A DNA stretch of 24,223 nucleotides. Origin: an uncultured Clostridia bacterium. GTDB lineage: Bacteria > Bacillota > Clostridia > TANB77 > CAG-508. The notes below the pieces were generated by a model, which was not told the origin of the DNA, did not search any database, and was given only the letters and a program-made list of their open reading frames with translations. The position numbers and the translations under genes were made by a program. Below, one piece after another: positions 18,025 to 24,223 of this stretch (positions are counted from its first letter, which is position 1; each line of letters starts with the position of its first letter). The DNA is taken from contig CANQFW010000013.1 of the NCBI GenBank assembly GCA_947599995.1, positions 1 to 24,223 of the forward strand, read 5' to 3'.

Positions 18025-18053
18025 ATTATATAATTTTTTTCTAATTTTGTCAA
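18025..18053 (-). promoter_or_regulatory. Promoter of the 334-residue protein gene
   Basis: Minus strand: TTGACA (18053-18048), 17 bases, TATAAT (18030-18025), a perfect consensus pair. Confidence 0.92.
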
Positions 18054-18071
18054 TATTTTTTATGTAAACTA

Positions 18072-18100
18072 TTGACTTATATGGATTATTTTGTTATAAT
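18072..18100 (+). promoter_or_regulatory. Promoter of the 125-residue protein gene
   Basis: TTGACT (18072-18077), 17 bases, TATAAT (18095-18100). It is back-to-back with the minus-strand promoter; the two -35 boxes are 18 bases apart. Confidence 0.9.
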
Positions 18101-18174
18101 TATTCTATACAATATTCACCATTCGTCTATTTTTGTTTATGGACGTAAAACGACCTAGGAGGGGTCCAATTATT

Positions 18175-18552
18175 ATGGCACGACTTTTTTTGTTCTTATT
18201 TAGCATTGCATTATCTTTATGTCAAATCACTGGAATATTACAGTTCGATGAGTTTTTCTGGGCACTTTCAATAGTTATTTCAATCTTAGGCGCATTAAGT
18301 ATGGTACAGATTGATAAACAAAAAAAAGAAATATTAAGTCTAAAAAAAGACTTATCTAATTTGAAAAAAAAGCTAAAAAAATTAGAAACAAATAACAAAG
18401 TGATCCTAAAAAGATATCATGAACTCATGTCTGACAATGAGGTAATTCAGAGGCAGCTTAATAGGTCAAAAATCAAAAAGAGGAAACGTACTGAGAAGAA
18501 ATATCTTCTCGAAACCGAAAACTCACGCCAATCTGATTCTGATGATGAATAG
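18175..18552 (+). CDS. Unrecognised small membrane protein with a coiled coil
   Basis: I do not recognise this 125-residue protein. Two membrane helices (about 3-20 and 27-44) are joined by a short loop (TGILQFDEF). A highly charged coiled coil follows (KQKKEILSLKKDLSNLKKKL, continuing to about residue 95), then a Lys/Arg patch and an acidic tail SDSDDE. I chose the ATG at 18175 because AGGAGGGG lies ten bases before it. An in-frame ATG at 18133 would add 14 residues but has no ribosome-binding site. The consensus promoter at 18072-18100 and the shared terminator make it a one-gene transcript. Confidence 0.78.
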   Translation: MARLFLFLFSIALSLCQITGILQFDEFFWALSIVISILGALSMVQIDKQKKEILSLKKDLSNLKKKLKKLETNNKVILKRYHELMSDNEVIQRQLNRSKIKKRKRTEKKYLLETENSRQSDSDDE

Positions 18553-18590
18553 TAAAAAAGCCCGGTTATACTAACAGGGCTTTTTTACTA
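18551..18590. terminator. Bidirectional terminator between convergent genes
   Basis: AGTAAAAAAGCCC, loop, GGGCTTTTTTACT: a perfect 13-base stem with A-run and T-run, working in both directions. It overlaps the stop codons of the 125-residue gene (plus) and gatB (minus). Confidence 0.95.
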
Positions 18591-20027
18591 TTTATTTAAT
18601 TCTTCAATAAACATCTTATTTAGCATCTGTGGGTTAGCTTTTCCTTTAGTTTGCTTCATAGCTTGTCCTACTAAAAATCCCAAAGCCTTATCCTTACCAC
18701 CTTTATAATCTTTGACAGAATTAGGATTTGCTGCGATAACATCCATTACCACTTTCTTAATTTCTCCTTCATCAGAGATTTGAATCCATCCCTTTTCTTT
18801 TACAATAGTTTCAGGACTTCTTGGTTCTTTAAATAATTCTTCTAAAACTTTTTTACCAATACTTGAGCTTATTATTCCTTTATCTATAATAGTCACAAGT
18901 TCAGCTAGATTTTCAGCCGTAAATGGTATTTCTATTGGTTCCATCTCATTTTCATTTAAAATTCTTGAAATATCTGAAATTATCCAGTTACAAACTGACT
19001 TTGGATTATTGCAAATTTTAGTTGCCTCTTCAAACAAATCTGATAGAAACTTAGAAGAAACAATGATTTTTGCGTCTTTTTCTGACATCTTATATTCATT
19101 TAAGTATCTTTCTCTTCTTGTTTCTGGAAGCTCAGGTAAATTCTCTTTAATATTTTCAATATATTCTTCTGAAAGTTTTATTGCAACCAGATCTGGGTCT
19201 GGGAAATATCTGTAATCTTGTGCATCTTCTTTATCTCTCATAGAAAACGTTTTTCCAGACACGTCATCCCATCTTAATGTCTCTTGCTCTACCTTTCCAC
19301 CTGACTCTATAACATCTATTTGTCTAGTAACTTCGTATTCAATTGCTCTTGTAATACTTCTAAAAGAGTTCATGTTCTTCATCTCTGTACGTGTACCAAG
19401 TTTTTCATCACCCTTTTTACGTACTGAGACATTTACGTCTGCTCTTAAAGATCCTTCTTGCATTTTACAATCTGATACTTCAATGTATTCTAAAATTGAC
19501 TTTAATTTTTTCAAATATTTGTCTACTTCATCACTACTACGTAAATCTGGCTTAGAAACTATCTCTATTAGTGGAACTCCAGCTCTATTTAAGTCTACCA
19601 AAGTTCCTCCTCCAAATTCGTCGTGATTTAATTTCCCAGCATCTTCTTCTATATGAATTCTCTCTAATCTTATTTTTTTCTTTCCTTCTTCTGTTTCAAT
19701 TTCTACATATCCTTCAAAACATAAAGGTTTATCAAATTGAGAAATTTGATATGCTTTTGGTAAATCTGGATAGAAATAATTTTTTCTATCATTTTTACTG
19801 TCTCTTGATATTTGACAATTTGTAGCTAAGCCTGCTTTTACTGCATATTCTACCACTTTCTCATTAAGTACAGGAAGCGTTCCTGGCATAGCCATACATA
19901 TTGGACATGTGTGTGTATTTGGAGCTCCTCCGAATTCTGTTGGACATGAACAGAATATTTTTGTCTTTGTTGAAAGTTCTGCATGAACTTCTAATCCCAT
20001 TACTACTTCGTAATCATTTCTTGACAT
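18588..20027 (-). CDS. gatB: Asp-tRNA(Asn)/Glu-tRNA(Gln) amidotransferase subunit B
   Basis: GatB binds the mischarged tRNA and activates the acyl group with ATP, then accepts ammonia from GatA. The 479-residue protein has the N-terminal signature MGLEVHAELSTKTK, the cysteine cluster CSCP...CPIC of the metal site, and the conserved HIEEDAGKL, DLNRAGVPLIEIVS and RADVNVSVR blocks. The C-terminal YqeY-like tRNA-binding domain ends GQAMKQTKGKANPQMLNKMF. The ATG has AGGAGG upstream. It is the last gene of the aspS-gatC-gatA-gatB unit, 87 bases after gatA. Confidence 0.97.
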   Translation of the reverse strand: MSRNDYEVVMGLEVHAELSTKTKIFCSCPTEFGGAPNTHTCPICMAMPGTLPVLNEKVVEYAVKAGLATNCQISRDSKNDRKNYFYPDLPKAYQISQFDKPLCFEGYVEIETEEGKKKIRLERIHIEEDAGKLNHDEFGGGTLVDLNRAGVPLIEIVSKPDLRSSDEVDKYLKKLKSILEYIEVSDCKMQEGSLRADVNVSVRKKGDEKLGTRTEMKNMNSFRSITRAIEYEVTRQIDVIESGGKVEQETLRWDDVSGKTFSMRDKEDAQDYRYFPDPDLVAIKLSEEYIENIKENLPELPETRRERYLNEYKMSEKDAKIIVSSKFLSDLFEEATKICNNPKSVCNWIISDISRILNENEMEPIEIPFTAENLAELVTIIDKGIISSSIGKKVLEELFKEPRSPETIVKEKGWIQISDEGEIKKVVMDVIAANPNSVKDYKGGKDKALGFLVGQAMKQTKGKANPQMLNKMFIEELNK

Positions 20028-20114
20028 ATTTTCCTCCTTTTTTGATAATTGATAATTTGTGGACGTTCTTTCACTTTTTATATAGTTATATAAGCATAAT
20101 TATTAATACTATAT

Positions 20115-21581
20115 CTATTTAAATTTTGGTTTATAACTTTCTCTAAATTTAATTTCTCTCTCCATAGCAAAAGCTGCATTTAAAATAGTTTCTTCTTGGA
20201 ATTTATTGCCTATAAGTTGCATTCCAATTGGCATACCTTCTTTATCAACACCGCAAGGAATAGAAATTCCTGGAAGTCCTGCTATGTTTACAGAAACTGT
20301 ACAAATGTCTGATAAGTACATTTCTAATGGATTATCCGATTTAGAACCAATATCAAACGCTACTGTTGGAGATGTTGGTGTAATTATTACATCATAATTT
20401 TCAAAAGTTTTGGTAAATTCATTTGAAACTAATGTACGAACTTGTTGAGCTTTTTTGTAATATGCATCGTAATATCCTGAAGATAACACATAAGTTCCAA
20501 GTATTATTCTTCTTTTTACTTCGGCACCAAATCCTTCACTTCTTGATTTTTTATAAATTTCTTTTAAGTTTTTAAATTCTTGTGTTCTGTATGTGTATCT
20601 TATTCCATCAAATCTACCTAAATTTGAACTTGCTTCTGCACAAGCAATTATATAATAAGCTGCTAGTGCATATTTTGCAATATCTAATGAAAATTCTTCT
20701 ACTTCCGCTCCTAATCCTTTATATTTTTCTATAGTTTCATTTAATTTAGCTTTAACTTCTCCATTTATACCTTCTCCAAAAAATTCTTTTGGCACACCAA
20801 TTTTCAAACCTTTAATATTTCCGGTTAAGGCTTTTACATAGTCTTTTTTAGGTATATCAACAGAAGTGGTATCTTTTTCATCATGTCCTGTAATTAAATT
20901 TAAAAGCATAGCGCTATCTGTAACGTCCTTGGTTATAGGACCAATCTGGTCTAAACTTGAAGCAAATGCGACTAGTCCATATCTAGATACTAAACCATAT
21001 GTTGGCTTTAATCCTACAACTCCACAAAAAGCTGATGGCTGTCTAATTGATCCCCCTGTATCAGACCCTAGAGCCCAAGGAACCATATCTGCTGCAACTG
21101 CTGCAGCTGAGCCTCCTGATGAACCTCCTGGCACTTTTTTTAGGTTCCATGGATTTTTTGTTTTTTTGAAATAAGAAGTTTCTGTTGAACCTCCCATTGC
21201 GAATTCATCCATATTTAATTTTCCTAAATTAATTAAGTTATTGCTTTTTAATTTTTCAATTACAGTTGCATCATATGGAGAAACAAAATTCTCTAACATT
21301 TTTGATGAACATGTTGTTTTAATTCCTTTCGTACAAATATTATCCTTAATTCCTATTGGAATCCCTGCAAACTCTCCTTTAATCTCTCCTGAATTCACTT
21401 TTGATTCTATATCTTGAGCTTTATTTAAAGCTTCATCTGTTAGCGTTGTTACAAAAGCTTCTACGTCTTTTTCCTTTTCGTTTATTCTTTCTACATATGC
21501 CTTAGTTATGTCTGTTATTGTTAGTTCATTTTTTGCTAACTTATTCTGTAATTCATGTACAGTTAGTTCTGTGATATTCAT
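20115..21581 (-). CDS. gatA: Asp-tRNA(Asn)/Glu-tRNA(Gln) amidotransferase subunit A
   Basis: GatA is the glutaminase of the GatCAB complex and feeds ammonia to GatB. The amidase-signature triad is complete: Lys79 (in PIGIKDN), cis-Ser154 (in PGGSSGGSAA) and nucleophile Ser178 (in GSDTGGSIRQP). This is the same numbering as in the S. aureus enzyme. Length is 488 residues, normal for the family. The ATG at 21581 has AAGGAGG upstream. It lies 74 bases after gatC. Confidence 0.98.
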   Translation of the reverse strand: MNITELTVHELQNKLAKNELTITDITKAYVERINEKEKDVEAFVTTLTDEALNKAQDIESKVNSGEIKGEFAGIPIGIKDNICTKGIKTTCSSKMLENFVSPYDATVIEKLKSNNLINLGKLNMDEFAMGGSTETSYFKKTKNPWNLKKVPGGSSGGSAAAVAADMVPWALGSDTGGSIRQPSAFCGVVGLKPTYGLVSRYGLVAFASSLDQIGPITKDVTDSAMLLNLITGHDEKDTTSVDIPKKDYVKALTGNIKGLKIGVPKEFFGEGINGEVKAKLNETIEKYKGLGAEVEEFSLDIAKYALAAYYIIACAEASSNLGRFDGIRYTYRTQEFKNLKEIYKKSRSEGFGAEVKRRIILGTYVLSSGYYDAYYKKAQQVRTLVSNEFTKTFENYDVIITPTSPTVAFDIGSKSDNPLEMYLSDICTVSVNIAGLPGISIPCGVDKEGMPIGMQLIGNKFQEETILNAAFAMEREIKFRESYKPKFK

Positions 21582-21655
21582 CTTCTTTCCTCCTTTTTAA
21601 TAATTTTAGTAAATTGACAAACATTTCTTTAATACTTTTTTCATACACTGAGTCT

Positions 21656-21946
21656 CTAACCATTAATTACCTTTGGTATTTTGAACATATTTTGTTCTGG
21701 ATTTATTGCATTTTGAAGTAATGCTTCATTATCTTCAAATACTTTTATTTCATCTTTTCTAAATACATTTTTTGCTTCATTTGCTCCTATTGTAACGTCT
21801 AGATTTTCTACTGGTGCATTATTTACTACTTCTGCAAAATTTAATATGTCTTGTAAATTTTCTTGGTATTTTTCAACCTCATCTTCTTCTAAACTTAATT
21901 GTGCTAAGTTTGCTATGTGTAATATCTCTTCTTTACTTACTGTCAT
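21656..21946 (-). CDS. gatC: Asp-tRNA(Asn)/Glu-tRNA(Gln) amidotransferase subunit C
   Basis: GatC is the small subunit that wraps around and stabilises the GatA-GatB pair. The 96-residue protein shows the family pattern: ILHIANLAQLSLEEDEVEKY at the N-terminus, DILNFAEVVN, and a C-terminal NMFKIPKVI segment. The ATG has AGGAGG upstream. It follows aspS by 98 bases and precedes gatA. Confidence 0.95.
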   Translation of the reverse strand: MTVSKEEILHIANLAQLSLEEDEVEKYQENLQDILNFAEVVNNAPVENLDVTIGANEAKNVFRKDEIKVFEDNEALLQNAINPEQNMFKIPKVING

Positions 21947-22044
21947 TTTTATCCCTCCTAAATATAATTTTTTTACTTATTTCTTGTGTTGATTTTTCTC
22001 TTACAGTCCATAAATATTTTTAACTAATTTTTTATAAAAAATTT

Positions 22045-23796
22045 TTATTTGTTTTCCATAACCTCTATATGAACATCTCTAAGCTGCTCTCTTGTGACAT
22101 TTCCAGGTGCTCCCATCATTAAGTCTTGCGCTTTACTATTTAGTGGGAATGCTATAACCTCTCTTATTGTTTCAGATTCTGTAAGCAACATTAGCATTCT
22201 ATCAATTCCAGGTGCAACTCCGGCATGTGGTGGTGCTCCAAATTGGAATGCTGTAAATAATGCTCCGAATTTTGTTTTTACTTGTTCTTCTGTGTAACCT
22301 GCCATTGAGAATGCCTTTAGCATTATGTCGATGTCATGATTTCTAACTGCTCCTGATGATAACTCAATTCCGTTACATACTATATCATATTGATATGCTA
22401 ATATTTCTAATGGATTTTTATTTTCTAGTGCTTCTATTCCTCCCTGTGGCATTGAAAAAGGGTTGTGACTAAATGCTAAAGTTCCATGTTCATCTAACTC
22501 AAACATTGGGAAATCTATTATCCAGCAGAATTGGAATACGTTTTCATCTATTAAATTTAATCTTTTTCCAAGTTCTGTTCTAATTTGACCAGATAAATCT
22601 GTTGCTCTTGCTTTGCTATCTGCTATAAAGAATATAGTATCTTCTTTTTCTAGATCTGCTAATTCTAATAAATCTTTTTTCAATTCTTGTGGTATAAATT
22701 TATCTATTGGTCCTTTGAAACTTAAATCTTCTTGAACTTCTAGATATCCTAGTCCTCCCATTCCTATTGACTTTGCAAATTCAAGCATTTTTTCGTGGAA
22801 TCCTTTTGAAAGATGCCCTTTTACTTTTATTGCTCTTACTGTTCTATCTATAAATGGCTTAAATGTACATTTCTTGAAGAAATCCGATAAATCTATTATA
22901 AATAATGGGTTTCTTAAATCTGGCTTATCTGTTCCGTATTTTAACATTGACTCTGCATATGAAATTCTCGGAAAAGGATATCTCGCGATTTTCTTATTTG
23001 AAAATTTTTTAAATGTATTGTACATTACTGGCTCGATTACATTAAATACATCTTCTTGTGTTGCAAAAGACATTTCTACATCTAATTGATAAAATTCACC
23101 TGGAGCTCTATCTGCTCTTGCATCTTCATCTCTAAAACATGGTGCAATTTGGAAATATTTATCTATTCCAGACACCATTAAAAGTTGTTTAAATTGTTGA
23201 GGTGCCTGTGGTAGTGCATAAAATTTTCCTGCGTGTAATCTACTTGGTACTAAATAATCTCTTGCTCCTTCTGGTGAAGATGATGTAAGGATTGGAGTTT
23301 GAACTTCTAAAAAACCTTGCTCTATCATTTGACTTCTTAAAAATTGTAATACTTCTGCTCTTAATATTAAATTATTTTTTAACCTTTCATTTCTTAGATC
23401 CAAAAATCTATATTGAAGTCTTAGATCTTCTCTTATCTCTTGCTTTGTATTTACTTCAAATGGTAAATTTTTTGTTCTTTTTCCTAATATTTTTATTTCT
23501 TCTATAAATATTTCAACTAAACCTGTTTTTAATTTAGGATTTATAGTCTCTTCTGCTCTTTTTCTAACTGTTCCGTAGACTGTAACTGTTGATTCAATTG
23601 GAATATGTGATGCAAAATCAACATCTTCAGTTTCTGCGGATGTTACAACTTGCGTAATTCCATACATATCTCTTATGTCTAAAAATACTACTCCTCCCAA
23701 GTCTCTTATTGTCTCTACAAATCCTGCTATTCTAACCTTCTTTCCTACGTCTTCTAAGGTTATTTCATCACAGTTATGAGTTCTATACTCATTCAT
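22045..23796 (-). CDS. aspS: Aspartate-tRNA ligase, bacterial type
   Basis: This class II synthetase attaches aspartate to tRNA(Asp) and, when it is the non-discriminating kind, also to tRNA(Asn) for amidation by GatCAB. The order is an N-terminal OB fold (VRIAGFVETIRDLGGVVFLD), the flipping loop SSPEGARDYLVPSR, motif 2 FRDEDARADRAPGEFYQLD, a GAD insertion domain, and motif 3 GIDRMLML. The start at 23796 (583 residues) is preferred: GAAAGGAG lies six bases before it. The in-frame ATG at 23814 would put that site inside the coding sequence and has none of its own. Co-transcription with gatCAB under one T-box suggests, without proving, a non-discriminating enzyme. No asnS is in the window. Confidence 0.96.
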   Translation of the reverse strand: MNEYRTHNCDEITLEDVGKKVRIAGFVETIRDLGGVVFLDIRDMYGITQVVTSAETEDVDFASHIPIESTVTVYGTVRKRAEETINPKLKTGLVEIFIEEIKILGKRTKNLPFEVNTKQEIREDLRLQYRFLDLRNERLKNNLILRAEVLQFLRSQMIEQGFLEVQTPILTSSSPEGARDYLVPSRLHAGKFYALPQAPQQFKQLLMVSGIDKYFQIAPCFRDEDARADRAPGEFYQLDVEMSFATQEDVFNVIEPVMYNTFKKFSNKKIARYPFPRISYAESMLKYGTDKPDLRNPLFIIDLSDFFKKCTFKPFIDRTVRAIKVKGHLSKGFHEKMLEFAKSIGMGGLGYLEVQEDLSFKGPIDKFIPQELKKDLLELADLEKEDTIFFIADSKARATDLSGQIRTELGKRLNLIDENVFQFCWIIDFPMFELDEHGTLAFSHNPFSMPQGGIEALENKNPLEILAYQYDIVCNGIELSSGAVRNHDIDIMLKAFSMAGYTEEQVKTKFGALFTAFQFGAPPHAGVAPGIDRMLMLLTESETIREVIAFPLNSKAQDLMMGAPGNVTREQLRDVHIEVMENK

Positions 23797-23865
23797 AAAA
23801 CATTCTCCTTTCAATTTTTACTTTTCATAATGGCTATTTTTTAGCAGACTATCTTTTAACACAAT

Positions 23866-24080
23866 AAAAAACGCCCACTGCAAAACTGCAGGGACGAATG
23901 TATAATCCGCGGTACCACCCTATCTTGAAAGTATACCTATATTTTTGAACTTTCCTCTTTAAATAATTTTAGCTCCAATGTGTTTCGAACTGCTATGTTT
24001 GCTTAAAGGGTTTTCAGCCTTTGACCCTTATTCTCTAAAAGTAACCTTTAGCGTCTTTGCATCTTCATCGCTTTTTTATA
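23866..24080 (-). promoter_or_regulatory. T-box leader of the aspS-gatCAB operon
   Basis: Minus strand: the T-box core GGGTGGTACCGCGG (23920-23907) precedes a terminator hairpin GTCCCTGCA...TGCAGTGGGC (23895-23872, one bulge) and a run of T to 23866. Stem I lies upstream, with a distal part AGAGAATAAGGGT...ACCCTT. A specifier-loop candidate is GTTCGAAACA (23990-23981), which contains GAA (Glu) and AAC (Asn) overlapping by one base but no GAC or GAT (Asp). The specifier assignment is tentative. Confidence 0.93.
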
Positions 24081-24086
24081 TTATTT

Positions 24087-24115
24087 ATAATATACCCAAA
24101 ATGTCCTTTTGTCAA
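24087..24115 (-). promoter_or_regulatory. Promoter of the aspS-gatCAB T-box leader
   Basis: Minus strand: TTGACA (24115-24110), 17 bases, TATTAT (24092-24087). The start is expected near 24080. Upstream of it (24116-24223) I see nothing recognisable. Confidence 0.88.
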
Positions 24116-24223
24116 TACCTAAATATCGAAAAAAATTATATCACCTTATATTTTACCTTTAATTTCTATACTATAAGTAATAATAATATCCATAGTACAT
24201 ATTTTGTTTAATTTTCTGTGTTA

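Noticed and set aside
18049..18076. GTCAATA...TATTGAC inverted repeat as an operator
   Set aside because: It is formed simply by the two opposing TTGAC -35 boxes of the divergent promoters.
23797..23814. An upstream ATG at 23814 as the aspS start
   Set aside because: The strong GAAAGGAG site lies between it and the ATG at 23796, and nothing resembling a ribosome-binding site precedes 23814.

Overview
The window is a strongly AT-rich, gene-dense stretch that looks like a chromosome segment of a spore-forming member of the Clostridia, probably an uncultured one. The evidence is the AGA-dominated arginine usage, purine-rich Shine-Dalgarno sites, two T-box leaders, a CIRCE-controlled grpE-dnaK unit, the sporulation genes ytxC and spoVB, AddA-type recombination, a long eukaryote-like IleRS, and tRNA-dependent amidation by GatCAB. 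I see no phage, insertion sequence, CRISPR array, rRNA or tRNA gene.

Layout. 1-2535: dnaK (3' end off the window) and grpE on the minus strand, behind a consensus sigma-A promoter flanked by two CIRCE-type operators. 2543-3358: an unrecognised HTH-like gene with its own promoter and terminator and a codon use unlike its neighbours. 3514-8012, plus strand: a VanW-domain protein, a D-Ala-D-Ala carboxypeptidase, YtxC and a SpoVB-type flippase (envelope and sporulation). 8080-12858, minus strand: a T-box-controlled ileS-rlmN unit. 12865-16793, minus strand: addA preceded by a 53-residue small ORF under one promoter; no addB is present. 16849-18590: an 87-bp inverted repeat, then two divergent unknown membrane protein genes with back-to-back promoters. 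18588-24115, minus strand: aspS-gatC-gatA-gatB behind one T-box, a set of genes that makes Asp-tRNA and amidates mischarged Asp-tRNA(Asn) and/or Glu-tRNA(Gln).

Most interesting observation. Three otherwise well-preserved genes (vanW-like, spoVB, addA) are each broken by a +1 frame change. In every case the break lies exactly on an in-frame CGG codon. Skipping only the C, so that reading continues at GGA, GGA or GGT, restores the conserved protein. I scanned both strands by eye for in-frame CGG. In about 6,900 codons of the other 13 genes and the restored frames I found none except these three. The only other in-frame CGGs are two in the codon-atypical gene at 2600-3241. This suggests that CGG is not an ordinary arginine codon in this organism but a +1 frameshift (or four-base, CGGN) signal read as glycine. 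Independent sequencing errors would not be expected to choose the same rare codon three times. The count was done by eye and the mechanism is inference.
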